A stretch of 64,000 nt of DNA. Origin: Bacteroidales bacterium (lineage in GTDB: Bacteria; Bacteroidota; Bacteroidia; Bacteroidales; P3). The stretch spans positions 62,001 to 126,000 of the forward strand of contig JAGCVD010000031.1 of the NCBI GenBank assembly GCA_017962545.1. The letters run 5' to 3'. This document shows positions 43,090 through 51,752 of the stretch, piece by piece (the first letter of the stretch is position 1; each line of letters opens with the position of its first letter). The translations under genes and the position numbers were made by a program. The notes beneath the pieces are model-generated. The model was given only the letters and a program-made list of their open reading frames with translations. It made no database searches and had not been told where the DNA came from.

Positions 43090-44384
43090 GATTTTATACT
43101 GGCATCGTTGGTTCACGTCTGAAATACGTGTGTGTGCTGGTATTTCTCTTTTTTTTATACGCGCATGCGCAGGCGAGTTATCTGCTCATCCCGATGGACG
43201 AGGTGCAGAAGAACCACCTGAAGGCCTACGGTGTGGCGTACTGGACGTTGGAGCGCGAGGCCGAGGTGACGTGGCTGCTCAACTACCGAGGCGGCACTTT
43301 CATGACCAAGTATGCCGACGCCATCGAGCGGGAATGCAAGCTACGGGGTGTCAGCTGTGAGGTGATTGCCGACGGACAGTCCTCGGCCATACTGAGTTAC
43401 ATTGCCGACCCAGGGGTCAATATGGATGCCGTGAAGCTGCAGAAAGCCCCCAAGATTGCTGTCTATTCACCCAAGAACAAGCTGCCGTGGGACGATGCCG
43501 TCACGTTGGTGCTGACCTATGCCGAGATACCTTACGATGTGGTCTACGACGAGGAGGTGATGTCGGGGGTGCTGCCGACCTACGACTGGCTGCATCTTCA
43601 CCATGAGGACTTTACGGGACAGTACGGCAAGTTCTGGGCCAATTACCGGAGCCAGCAGTGGTACATCGAGGATGTGCGTCTGCAGGAGGCCATGGCCGCC
43701 AAGTTGGGCTACAGCAAGGTGAGCCACTTGAAGCTGGCTGTGGCGCATAAGATAAGGGACTTCGTCAGCGGCGGCGGCTTCCTGTTCGCCATGTGCTCGG
43801 CGCCCGACAGCTATGATGTGGCTTTGGCCGCCGAGGGCGTGGATATCTGTGATGTGATGTTCGACGGCGACCCCATGCAGCCCAATGCGCAGGCGGCGTT
43901 GGACTATGACAAATGTTTTGCATTCAAAGATTTCCGTATCAGCACCAATCCGGCGGAGTATGAGATATCGACCATCGATGTGGACGACCGCGTCCGTCAG
44001 CGGCAGGTGAACGAGAAGAACGACTTCTTCGTGCTGTTCGACTTCTCGGCCAAGTGGGACTGGGTGCCCACCATGCTCACGCAGAACCACAGCCGTGTGG
44101 TGCACGGCTTCATGGGGCAGACCACGGCATTCCGTCGTGAACTGGTGAAGAGCAGCAGTGTGATACTGGCCGAGAACAAAGAGCTGGGTGAGGTGCGTTA
44201 CCTGCATGGGGAGTACGGCAAAGGCACGTGGACATTCCTTGGAGGCCACGACCCCGAGGACTACCGTCATTTCATCGGCGACCCGCCCACCGACTTGTCG
44301 CTGTATCCCAACTCGGCAGGCTATAGGCTGATACTGAACAATATATTGTTCCCCGCGGCAAAAAAGGAGAAGCACAAGACGTGA
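43077..44384 (+). CDS. Exported protein, 'asparagine synthetase B-like' of Bacteroidota
   Basis: A protein of about 420-435 aa. It has a hydrophobic N-terminal signal (YVCVLVFLFFLYAHAQA) and a mature start SYLLIPMDEVQKNHLKAYGVAYWTLE. Similar Bacteroidota proteins are often labelled asparagine synthetase B, but I see no AsnB amidotransferase or ATP motif; the DFVSGGGFLFAMCSAPDS and GKGTWTFLGGHDPEDYRH segments look more like a class I glutamine-amidotransferase-like fold. No ATG precedes the signal peptide in frame; candidates are TTG 43077, CTG 43119 (before KYVCVL) or GTG 43128. First of a four-gene run. Confidence 0.72.
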   Translation: MKVERFYTGIVGSRLKYVCVLVFLFFLYAHAQASYLLIPMDEVQKNHLKAYGVAYWTLEREAEVTWLLNYRGGTFMTKYADAIERECKLRGVSCEVIADGQSSAILSYIADPGVNMDAVKLQKAPKIAVYSPKNKLPWDDAVTLVLTYAEIPYDVVYDEEVMSGVLPTYDWLHLHHEDFTGQYGKFWANYRSQQWYIEDVRLQEAMAAKLGYSKVSHLKLAVAHKIRDFVSGGGFLFAMCSAPDSYDVALAAEGVDICDVMFDGDPMQPNAQAALDYDKCFAFKDFRISTNPAEYEISTIDVDDRVRQRQVNEKNDFFVLFDFSAKWDWVPTMLTQNHSRVVHGFMGQTTAFRRELVKSSSVILAENKELGEVRYLHGEYGKGTWTFLGGHDPEDYRHFIGDPPTDLSLYPNSAGYRLILNNILFPAAKKEKHKT

Positions 44385-44395
44385 GGAAAAAAATT

Positions 44396-44429
44396 GAAAA
44401 CTGAAAGTTGAAAATTGAAAATCGAAATA
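44396..44429. repeat. Heptamer array (ATTGAAA/ACTGAAA/GTTGAAA)
   Basis: Five phased units, period 7, in the gap between the two genes; in reverse complement AATTTTC/AACTTTC/AGTTTTC. Confidence 0.8.
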
Positions 44430-44433
44430 GAGC

Positions 44434-45714
44434 ATGAAGTTACTACGCCAAACTCTCGCCACAATCGCTGTGGCACTTGTAAGTCTCGGCGCGCAAGCGC
44501 AGCAGAATGGCACGTGGACGCTTTACAACACCAAGAACTCCGAAATCGGTGGCAATAATATCTCGGCCATTGCCGCTGACAGCAAGGGCGTCTGGGTGGG
44601 CACCTACCAAGGCCTGTGCCGTCTGAATGGCGCCTCGTGGCTGGACTATGCAATGTTCAATGAGAAGCTCAAGGACCAGTCTGTCAACTGCCTGATGGTT
44701 GACAAGCGAGGTGTGGTGTGGATAGGTACCGACGACTATGGTGTCATTGAGTTCGACGGCACCCATTGGACCGAGTATGCCACGGAGACGCGTCGGCTGA
44801 AGATGAAGTTCATCAAGGAGATCACTCAGGACAAAGACGGCGTGTTCTGGATAGGTGTGACGCTGGGCGGTCTGGTGAGCTATAACGGTTACACCTGGGA
44901 GAAATACACCCCCGAGGATTGCGGCCTGTTGAGCGACTTCATCCTCGACCTGGCGGTGGACCGTGCCAACCGCAAATGGATTACCACCAACGCCGGTGTC
45001 AGTGTCTTCAACGACCGTCGCTGGGTGAATTATACGGTGGAGAACTCAGGCCTGCCGGACAATATTGTGCCCGCCGTGGCCATTGACGGGAACAACGTCA
45101 AATGGTTTGGCACCCTGAATGGTCTGGCCAGCTATGACGGCGAAGAGTGGCGTATCTGGAACACTGCCAATAGCCCTCTGCCTGCCAACCAGATAAACGA
45201 CTTGGTCTTCGACGGCGACGGCATGCTGTGGATAGCCACCAGTGGCGGCGCCGCCGTGTTCGACGGTGAGGGCCGTTGGGTGGTCTTCACCTCGAAGAAC
45301 AGCCTGTTGCCGGCCGGCAATATCTACAAGATTTCCGTAAGCCGTCAGGGCGATGTGTGGTTTGGCAGTGACACCAAAGGTCTCGCCAAACTCAGCGGAT
45401 TCACGATGCCGGCGCCCGAGGTGACGGCTCCCGTGGCCGAGGAGAAACCATCAGAGGAAACCGCCAAGCCGGTGCCGGCAGGGGAGGAGCATGTCCGTAT
45501 CAATCCCCATCTGGCTGAAGGCTATATCACCATCACCATTGAGAGCCCGACAGCCACGGTGACCTTCACCAACAAGGACGGCAAAGTGGTCAAGACGGTG
45601 AACAACTACCGTAACAACCAGAAGATTATGATTAACAAGATGGCCAAGGGCATGTATGTGGTGGGTGTGACCACGGTGCGCGGAGAGAAGAGAATTAAAT
45701 TCAACCTGAAATAA
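44434..45714 (+). CDS. Secreted beta-propeller protein (Reg_prop repeats)
   Basis: A 426-aa exported protein with a signal peptide (about 1-23, ending GAQAQ). It has seven propeller repeats with the W(I/V/F)G(T/S) signature: VWVGTYQGLCRL, VWIGTDDYGVIEF, FWIGVTLGGLVSY, KWITTNAGVSVF, KWFGTLNGLASY, LWIATSGGAAVF, VWFGSDTKGLAKL. These resemble the sensor part of Bacteroides hybrid two-component systems but stand alone here. The C-terminus (about 350-426, ITIESPTATVTFTNKDGKV ... KGMYVVGVTT) looks like a T9SS type A-like domain, though without a clear PNP motif. Ligand unknown. Confidence 0.8.
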   Translation: MKLLRQTLATIAVALVSLGAQAQQNGTWTLYNTKNSEIGGNNISAIAADSKGVWVGTYQGLCRLNGASWLDYAMFNEKLKDQSVNCLMVDKRGVVWIGTDDYGVIEFDGTHWTEYATETRRLKMKFIKEITQDKDGVFWIGVTLGGLVSYNGYTWEKYTPEDCGLLSDFILDLAVDRANRKWITTNAGVSVFNDRRWVNYTVENSGLPDNIVPAVAIDGNNVKWFGTLNGLASYDGEEWRIWNTANSPLPANQINDLVFDGDGMLWIATSGGAAVFDGEGRWVVFTSKNSLLPAGNIYKISVSRQGDVWFGSDTKGLAKLSGFTMPAPEVTAPVAEEKPSEETAKPVPAGEEHVRINPHLAEGYITITIESPTATVTFTNKDGKVVKTVNNYRNNQKIMINKMAKGMYVVGVTTVRGEKRIKFNLK

Positions 45715-45724
45715 GAGAGCAGAT

Positions 45725-47782
45725 ATGAAGAGATTGTTTTTGATAGGCTTGATGTGTCTGCTGTGGAATGGCCTTATGGCCCAGCAGCAACTCGACCCGG
45801 CCAAATGGAGTTACAGCGTCAAAGAGACCTCGGCCACGGAGGCCGAGTTGGTGTTCACCGCCAAGATTGACGACGGATGGCATCTGTACTCGCAGTATAC
45901 CGACCCGGCAGGTCCCCTGCCCATAGTCTTCGAGTTCAACAAGAGCGACGACTATGAGTTGATAGGCAAGGTGCTGGAACCCAAGCCGCACGAGGAGCGC
46001 GACCCCTTGTTCGACTGTGTCGTGAAGTCGTTCAGCGGCACCGTGGTGTTCCGCCAGAAGGTGCGCCGCTTGAGCAGCGATGACTTTACCGTCAAAGGTG
46101 TGCTCAGCTACCAGATGTGCAACAACGGCAGCTGCATAGCTCCCGACGACCGTGACTTCACGTTCAAGGTGAAAGGTGCTGAGATGGAGCTGTTGGCTGA
46201 GGCCGTCGAGTCCATCGCCACAGAGGATGAGGAGGATGGCAGCGACGAGGCCTTGTCGGATGCCGAGGAGGCGCCCTCCGTGGCTGCTGTTGTCGCCGAA
46301 CCCGCCGAGAAGGACAAGAAAGGGCAGAACCTGCTGGTCATCTTCCTGCTGGCCATCGGCGGCGGCATACTGACCATGTTCACCCCCTGTGTGTTCCCGA
46401 TGATACCGATGACGGTCAACTTCTTCATGCACAACAGCGACGACAAGCGTAAGAACCGTCGCCAGGCTTGGATGTTCGGACTGTCGATAGTGTTCCTCTT
46501 CGCCGTATTGGGTGCCATCCTGGCGCTCATCTTCGGTCCCGAGGCGCTCTACTTCATCGGCACGCATTGGATACCCAACCTGCTGTTCTTCATTATCTTC
46601 TTTATCTTCGCGCTGAGTTTCTTCGGCCTCTTTGAAATCAAGATGCCCGAGAAATGGGTCAACGCCAGCGACGAACAGGCCGACAAAGGCGGTCTGCTGG
46701 CACCGTTCTTCATCGCGCTGACCACCGTGTTGGTGTCGTTCAGCTGCACGGGTCCTATCCTTGGCGCCGCTTTGGTGGGTTTGACCACCTCGAGCACCGA
46801 CCGCTGGGTGAGTCTGGTCACCATGCTGGGCTTCGGCATCGGCTTCGCAGCCCCCTTTACCCTGCTGGCCATGTTCCCGCAGGCGTTGAAGAACATGAAG
46901 AGTGGCTCGTGGCTCAACACCGTCAAGGTGGTCTTCGCCTTCCTCGAGCTGGCTTTCGGCCTCAAGTTCCTGCAGATGGCCGACCTCTACTGCAACTGGG
47001 GTCTGCTGCCTCGCGATATTTATCTGGCCCTCTGGATTGTTATCTTCGGCATGCTGGGCTTCTACCTGCTGGGCAAATTGCGCTTCAAAGGCGACGACGA
47101 GGTGAAGGAGATCAGCACCCTGCGTCTCTTCCTGGCCATTGCCGACCTGGCCTTTGTGGTGTGGATGATTCCCGGCCTGTGGGGTGCTCCGCTGAAAGGC
47201 TTGAGTGGCTTCCTGCCGCCGCAGTCGAGCCAGGAGTTCGACATGGAACGGATTGTGGCCGAGCATACGCCCGTCGTCAACGCTGGCACCACGGTGCAGA
47301 TAGGCCAGCTGCCTGCCGACCGCAAGTATGCCGACAAGCTGCATGTGCCACTGGGCTTCGAGGCTTTCTTCGACCTCGATGAGGCCAAAGCCTATGCCCG
47401 TCAGACGGGCAAGCCGGTCTTCATCGACTTTACCGGCAAGACGTGTGCCAACTGTCGCGAGATGGAACACTATGTGTGGACCGACCCAGAGGTGAAACGC
47501 CTGCTCAACGAGGAGTTCGTCATGTGCTCGCTCTATGCCGACGAGAACACTATCCAGTTGCCCGAGGAAGAGTGGGTGACCGACGAGAAAGGCCATGTGC
47601 TCAAGACCCTTGGCCGCAAGAATCTCAACTATCAGAAGACCGCGTTCAATATGAACGCCCAGCCCTACTATGTCATTGTCAATGCCGACGGCAAGGTGCT
47701 GACGGCGGAGAACTACAAGTACGACCGTGACGTGCAGAAGTTCGTCAGGTGGCTTAACGAAGGAATAAACAACAATAAATGA
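45725..47782 (+). CDS. dsbD: Thiol:disulfide interchange protein DsbD
   Basis: A 685-aa protein with the three DsbD parts: signal peptide and N-terminal immunoglobulin-like domain (about 20-150, with CNNGSCIAP), a membrane domain of eight or so helices from about residue 200 with Cys222 (FTPCVFPMIP) and Cys341 (FSCTGPILG), and a C-terminal thioredoxin domain with Cys574/Cys577 (KTCANCREM). It moves electrons from the cytoplasm to periplasmic or secreted thiol proteins. Its stop overlaps the C10 peptidase start (ATGA), a cysteine protease that could benefit from reduction; this link is inference. Confidence 0.93.
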   Translation: MKRLFLIGLMCLLWNGLMAQQQLDPAKWSYSVKETSATEAELVFTAKIDDGWHLYSQYTDPAGPLPIVFEFNKSDDYELIGKVLEPKPHEERDPLFDCVVKSFSGTVVFRQKVRRLSSDDFTVKGVLSYQMCNNGSCIAPDDRDFTFKVKGAEMELLAEAVESIATEDEEDGSDEALSDAEEAPSVAAVVAEPAEKDKKGQNLLVIFLLAIGGGILTMFTPCVFPMIPMTVNFFMHNSDDKRKNRRQAWMFGLSIVFLFAVLGAILALIFGPEALYFIGTHWIPNLLFFIIFFIFALSFFGLFEIKMPEKWVNASDEQADKGGLLAPFFIALTTVLVSFSCTGPILGAALVGLTTSSTDRWVSLVTMLGFGIGFAAPFTLLAMFPQALKNMKSGSWLNTVKVVFAFLELAFGLKFLQMADLYCNWGLLPRDIYLALWIVIFGMLGFYLLGKLRFKGDDEVKEISTLRLFLAIADLAFVVWMIPGLWGAPLKGLSGFLPPQSSQEFDMERIVAEHTPVVNAGTTVQIGQLPADRKYADKLHVPLGFEAFFDLDEAKAYARQTGKPVFIDFTGKTCANCREMEHYVWTDPEVKRLLNEEFVMCSLYADENTIQLPEEEWVTDEKGHVLKTLGRKNLNYQKTAFNMNAQPYYVIVNADGKVLTAENYKYDRDVQKFVRWLNEGINNNK

Positions 47783-49635
47783 AACACAATATGAAGAAGA
47801 CGGCATTAGGAATCGTTGCGATGCTGTTGTTTGCCGGTGCCGCTGTGGCGGCGCCTGTCTCTGAGGCCACCGCGGCGCAGGTGGCGGTGAACTTTTGGAA
47901 CACCTACCGTCCGCTGGATATCAAGCCTGTCACCACCATGCAGACGCTCTCTTTCCCTGAGTTGCAGAATATGTATGTCTTCGCCAACGACACCATAGGC
48001 TTCGTCGTCGTGGCTGCCAACGACCGTGTGCGGCCTGTGCTGGGCTATTCGTTCGACAGCCCTTTCCCCACGCGTCAGCTGAATCCCGAGCTGCGCTACT
48101 GGCTCTCCATCTATGAGAACCAGATAGCCTATGCCGCCACCATCGACGGTGCAGCCGACCCGCGGTGGAACACCATGCTCACCTCCGAGCCGCCCGCGGA
48201 GCCCCTCTCGCTGACCCATGTGCCGGCGCTGTGCAAGACCCGCTGGAACCAGAGCGAACCCTACAACAAGATCTGCCCCTATGACACGGTCTATCACGCC
48301 CGTTCTGTCGTGGGCTGCGTGGCTACCGCCATGGCTCAGATTATGAAACGCTGGAATCATCCGTCCTGCGGTACAGGCAGCCATAGCTATGAGCACCACT
48401 ATATGTGGCCCGATACCCAGACCAGTTACGGCATACTCTCGGCCGACTTTGAGCATACCACCTATATGTGGGAACTGATGCCCAACACAGTCCAGTTGGG
48501 CGTGAGCTCCGCGGCGGCCGATGCACTCAGCACGCTGAGTTACCATTGCGGCGTGGCTGTGGATATGATGTACGGCCCCAGCGCCAAGGGCGGAAGTGGG
48601 GCTTACTCCGACTGCGGTTCGTGGGCGACCGCTTGTGCGTCGCATGCCTTCTATGAGTATTTCAAGTACAGTGAAGAGGAGCTTCATTATGAGGAACGTG
48701 ACAATATCGCCAACGACAGCGTCTGGCTGGCGATGATTGACTATGAACTCTCGCTCGGCCGTCCGATGTACTACGACGGCTCCGACTCCACCGGTGGCCA
48801 TGCTTTCGTGCTTGACGGCTCCAACCTCGACACCATGTACCACTTCAACTGGGGTTGGGGCGGCTATGGTGACGGCTTCTATGCGATGAACAACCTCGCC
48901 CCTGGTGGCGGCGGTGCGGGTGGCAATGCGACCTACTCGTTCAATAGTGACCAGGGAGTCATCTTCGGCATACAGCCCATCCCCGAGGTGTTCGACACGG
49001 TGGTGGTGTACGACACCGTGTGCACCAACTACGAAAACTATGAAAACCATGGCTATATCCTGCCGGTGGCCAGCTGCGACACCAACCTGCGTTACCTGGA
49101 TACCATCTTCCAGGTGCATCTCGACGTGGAAGTGTCTAACGTCATCACCTTCTCGTCCAACACGGGAGGACTCGGACAAATGGTGAATTCGGAATACTGT
49201 CGTGTCGACGGGGCGTTGATGCCGGAATGCCCGTTTAACAGAAACAGGTACCATTTTATCGGCTGGAGCAAACAGTCTAATGGCTCGCCCGACACCTTGT
49301 ATCAGCCTGGCGACGTGGTCTATCTGCATGGTAACACCATCATCTATGCCCATTGGAAGAAAGACTCCGACCAGGCGGTGACGGCGGTAGAAGAGGAGAC
49401 CATCGTCTTCTGGCCCAACCCCACCACGGGCGACCTCTATGTCGACCTTGACTTCGTGCACACTGCGCAAATCCTTGTTATTGATGCTATGGGACGGACT
49501 GTACTGCGTGCAGACTATCCCAACACGATGAACAACGGGGCCAAATTGCCGTTACAGGCGTTGCCCGACGGTGTGTATACCGTTCAGGTGAAGAGTGCTA
49601 AGGGGGTCTATAACCAGCGTATAATCAAACGATAG
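47779..49635 (+). CDS. C10 (streptopain-like) cysteine peptidase, T9SS type A cargo
   Basis: A 618-aa secreted peptidase: signal peptide (about 1-24), propeptide (about 28-135), C10 catalytic domain with Cys180 (RSVVGCVATAMAQIM) and His341 (STGGHAFVLDG) followed by YHFNWGWGGYGDGFY, then an InlB-like domain (about 450-530, FIGWSKQSNGSPDTL) and a type A sorting domain (about 540-618, VFWPNPTTGDLYVDLD, VIDAMGRTVL, DGVYTVQVKSAKG). Relatives are SpeB of Streptococcus and periodontain of P. gingivalis. It overlaps dsbD by 4 nt. ATG 47791 (MKKTALGIV) is an equally good start. Confidence 0.92.
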   Translation: MKHNMKKTALGIVAMLLFAGAAVAAPVSEATAAQVAVNFWNTYRPLDIKPVTTMQTLSFPELQNMYVFANDTIGFVVVAANDRVRPVLGYSFDSPFPTRQLNPELRYWLSIYENQIAYAATIDGAADPRWNTMLTSEPPAEPLSLTHVPALCKTRWNQSEPYNKICPYDTVYHARSVVGCVATAMAQIMKRWNHPSCGTGSHSYEHHYMWPDTQTSYGILSADFEHTTYMWELMPNTVQLGVSSAAADALSTLSYHCGVAVDMMYGPSAKGGSGAYSDCGSWATACASHAFYEYFKYSEEELHYEERDNIANDSVWLAMIDYELSLGRPMYYDGSDSTGGHAFVLDGSNLDTMYHFNWGWGGYGDGFYAMNNLAPGGGGAGGNATYSFNSDQGVIFGIQPIPEVFDTVVVYDTVCTNYENYENHGYILPVASCDTNLRYLDTIFQVHLDVEVSNVITFSSNTGGLGQMVNSEYCRVDGALMPECPFNRNRYHFIGWSKQSNGSPDTLYQPGDVVYLHGNTIIYAHWKKDSDQAVTAVEEETIVFWPNPTTGDLYVDLDFVHTAQILVIDAMGRTVLRADYPNTMNNGAKLPLQALPDGVYTVQVKSAKGVYNQRIIKR

Positions 49636-49655
49636 TAAATTATTTTCGAGAAATA

Positions 49656-49687
49656 TTTGGCGGGACGGAAAAATGTTCGTATCTTTG
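49656..49687 (+). promoter_or_regulatory. Promoter of tRNA-fMet
   Basis: TTTG (49656-49659), 20 bp, TATCTTTG (49680-49687), 31 bp before the tRNA. Confidence 0.75.
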
Positions 49688-49718
49688 CACCCGATTTCCG
49701 ATTGAGGAAATAAGAGAG

Positions 49719-49788
<70 letters not shown>

Positions 49789-49790
<2 letters not shown>

Positions 49791-49922
49791 CCTAAATCAA
49801 AAAGGCAGGTTGCAACAGCAACCTGTTTTTTATTGTACCCGTCGGAGGCAAGCTCGCTTGCATAAAGGCGGGTACAAAAAAAAACAAGTACCGCACAGCG
49901 GTCTGCCTTTTTGATTTAGGTA
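49789..49922. repeat. 20-bp perfect inverted repeat at the tRNA-fMet 3' end
   Basis: 49789-49808, starting with the last two bases of the tRNA, is repeated inverted and without mismatch at 49903-49922; a third, diverged copy in the same orientation as the second lies at 50036-50055. Confidence 0.8.
49806..49831 (+). terminator. Terminator after tRNA-fMet
   Basis: CAGGTTGC (49806-49813) / GCAACCTG (49818-49825), loop AACA, then T-run. Confidence 0.9.
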
Positions 49923-50105
49923 AAGCCCCTCCCTCAACGGATCGCGGGCTTTATGCCCGCAATTCTTCCCCTGCTCGGCGAAAGCTTGCTTTCAAGCCGA
50001 GGTATGGGCATAAAAAACAAGTACCGCCCAGCGGACTGCCTGTCTGATTTAGGTAAAGCCTCACCCAAACGGATCGCGAGCTTTATGCTCGCAATTCTTC
50101 CCCCG
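49878..50105. repeat. Two approx. 93-bp direct repeats with conserved hairpins
   Basis: Copies at 49878-49971 and 50012-50105, offset 133 bp. Each ends in a hairpin: GCGGGC-TTTAT-GCCCGC in copy 1 and GCGAGC-TTTAT-GCTCGC in copy 2, a compensatory base-pair change. A 6-bp stem hairpin with CTCGGC/GCCGAG separates them. Confidence 0.8.
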
Positions 50106-50171
50106 ATGTTCAGGAAACACTCTTTTTTATTCTTTTTTGCTGCAAAAAGACATATAGTTTCAAAAAAAGTG

Positions 50172-50179
50172 TATATTTG
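50172..50179 (+). promoter_or_regulatory. -7 promoter element of the paralogous-domain gene
   Basis: TATATTTG followed by CAAAT; no TTTG at 20 bp. Start would be near 50186, giving a leader of about 230 nt. Confidence 0.5.
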
Positions 50180-50302
50180 CAAATAGAAACAATCTCGTAT
50201 GAATACCATAATACATTATAATACAATATCTTACCCCCCCCCATTGGGGAGTATCTCAAAAGAAGATAGGAATATAGGGGATATTGCTGCCGTTGTTTCT
50301 GG

Positions 50303-50358
50303 CAGGGAGTCGCGCATGTGGAATGTGTATTACCATAGTGCGGCTCCCTGTTGTTTTT
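50303..50358 (+). promoter_or_regulatory. Possible attenuator hairpin in the 5' leader
   Basis: CAGGGAGTCGC (50303-50313) pairs with GCGGCTCCCTG (50340-50350) with one G-U type change, followed by TTGTTTTT. It lies between the promoter and the gene at 50415, so it could end or attenuate transcription. Confidence 0.5.
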
Positions 50359-50414
50359 ATCAGCCAACCCATTGTGTAATATTTCCATATAATATTAATT
50401 AATACCTTATTATT

Positions 50415-51728
50415 ATGAAAACAAAGAGAGCATTTCTTTGGCTAGCGACGATGCTGTTGAGCATAAGCCTGCTGGCCTGCGACGACGACTCCGTTCTTCC
50501 TGGTGGCGGCTCAGACTCTCCCGACAATCCGGGTGATCCCTCCAATCCGACTGCAGTCGAATGGGTAGATTTGGGTCTGCCGAGCGGCCTGAAGTGGGCC
50601 TCACAGAACGTGGGCGCCAACCGTCCCGAGGATTACGGGAACTATTATGCGTGGGGCGAGACGACCACAAAAAGCACCTATACCGATGCCAACTATCGTT
50701 TTGGTTCCTACGGTGCATACACCAAATATTGCTACAGCGGCTGGGGACTCAATGGCTTCTTTGACAACAAGACCACGCTGGATCCCGCCGACGATGCCGC
50801 TACGGCCAATATGGGCGACGGAGCACGTACTCCGACATACGCGGAATGGCAAGAACTTATCAGCCATACTACCAGCACATGGACCACACGCAACGGAGTG
50901 AAGGGTCGTTTGTTTACGGCACAAAACGGCAAGAGTATCTTTCTGCCTGCCGCTGGCTATAAACGCGATGCGTTGGCCGCCGACGGTCAAGGAGGCTGGT
51001 ATTCGTCGAGTTCCCTTACTCCAATTGAAGAGGACAATCCAGCCTATATCTGGCATTTCTTCTTCAATTCGTCGAGTCAAGATATAGGAGGCGGTGGCCG
51101 TACTGACGGTTTCTCGGTTCGTGCCGTGCGTCCGAGCAATCCGCCAGCAGAGGAATGGGTAGACCTTGGGCTGCCGAGTGGTCGCCTGTGGGCATCGCAC
51201 AACGTGGGAGCCACCACTCCTGAAGGTTACGGTAACTACTATGCCTGGGGAGAGACTACACCCAAAAGCACCTATACCGATGCCAACTACCGTTTTGGTT
51301 CCTACGGTGCATACACTAAATATTGCTACAGCGGCTGGGGACTCAACGGCTTCTTTGACAACAAGACCACGCTGGATCCCGCCGACGATGCCGCTACGGC
51401 CAATATGGGCGACGGAGCACGTACTCCGACATACGAGGAATGGCAGGAGCTTCTCAGCCATACTACCAGCACTTGGACGACGCGTAACGGCGTGTATGGC
51501 CGTCAGCTGACGGCATCGAACGGCAAGAGCATCTTTCTGCCTGCCGCTGGTTATAAACGCGATGCGTTGGCCGCCGACAGACAAGGAGGCTGGTATTCGT
51601 CGAGTTCACTTACTCCAATTGAAGAGGACAATCCTGCCTATATCTGGCATTTCTTCTTCAACTCGTCGAGTCAAGATATAGGAGGCGGTGGCCGTACTGA
51701 TGGGTTCTCTGTCCGTGCCGTAAAGTAA
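50415..51728 (+). CDS. Lipoprotein with two Fib_succ_major-type domains
   Basis: A 437-aa protein with a lipobox (LLAC, Cys20) and an acidic linker, then two almost identical domains of 198 aa (about 50-238 and 247-437). Each begins EWVDLGLPSGLKWASQNVGA or EWVDLGLPSGRLWASHNVGA and includes YGNYYAWGET, RTPTYxEWQEL, GKSIFLPAAGYKRDAL and a final DGFSVRAV. This matches the Fibrobacter succinogenes major paralogous domain, usual on surface lipoproteins of Bacteroidota; function unknown. The second domain arose by a recent in-gene duplication. Likely cotranscribed with the next gene (24-bp gap). Confidence 0.83.
   Translation: MKTKRAFLWLATMLLSISLLACDDDSVLPGGGSDSPDNPGDPSNPTAVEWVDLGLPSGLKWASQNVGANRPEDYGNYYAWGETTTKSTYTDANYRFGSYGAYTKYCYSGWGLNGFFDNKTTLDPADDAATANMGDGARTPTYAEWQELISHTTSTWTTRNGVKGRLFTAQNGKSIFLPAAGYKRDALAADGQGGWYSSSSLTPIEEDNPAYIWHFFFNSSSQDIGGGGRTDGFSVRAVRPSNPPAEEWVDLGLPSGRLWASHNVGATTPEGYGNYYAWGETTPKSTYTDANYRFGSYGAYTKYCYSGWGLNGFFDNKTTLDPADDAATANMGDGARTPTYEEWQELLSHTTSTWTTRNGVYGRQLTASNGKSIFLPAAGYKRDALAADRQGGWYSSSSLTPIEEDNPAYIWHFFFNSSSQDIGGGGRTDGFSVRAVK
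50559..51724 (+). repeat. 594-bp tandem duplication within the gene
   Basis: Units 50559-51130 and 51153-51724. In about 210 bp compared by eye from 50670 and 51264 only about seven bases differ, several of them silent. Confidence 0.85.
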
Positions 51729-51752
51729 TGTTAACCAATAAATAATAAAGTT

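Larger units (their letters stand above)
49791..50414. other. Structured non-coding region after tRNA-fMet
   Basis: 624 bp without a gene. In order: terminator (49806-49831), a set of hairpins, two approx. 93-bp direct repeats (49878-49971, 50012-50105), a TATATTTG promoter element (50172-50179), a C9 tract (50234-50242) and a terminator-like hairpin (50303-50358) in the leader of the next gene. Confidence 0.7.

Noticed and set aside
43077..44384. Genuine asparagine synthetase B
   Set aside because: No N-terminal catalytic Cys amidotransferase start and no ATP pyrophosphatase motif; the protein is exported.
45701..47806. 701-codon open frame antisense to dsbD
   Set aside because: Low-complexity His/Gln/Glu/Asp-rich translation with no family similarity; it results from codon bias of the GC-rich dsbD gene, whose motifs are clear.
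47806..49470. 554-codon open frame antisense to the C10 peptidase
   Set aside because: No recognisable domain; the plus strand has catalytic motifs, signal peptide and sorting domain.
49953..50186. 77-aa open frame in the repeat region
   Set aside because: It spans the direct repeats and hairpins; both repeat copies would encode different frames, and no family is recognisable.
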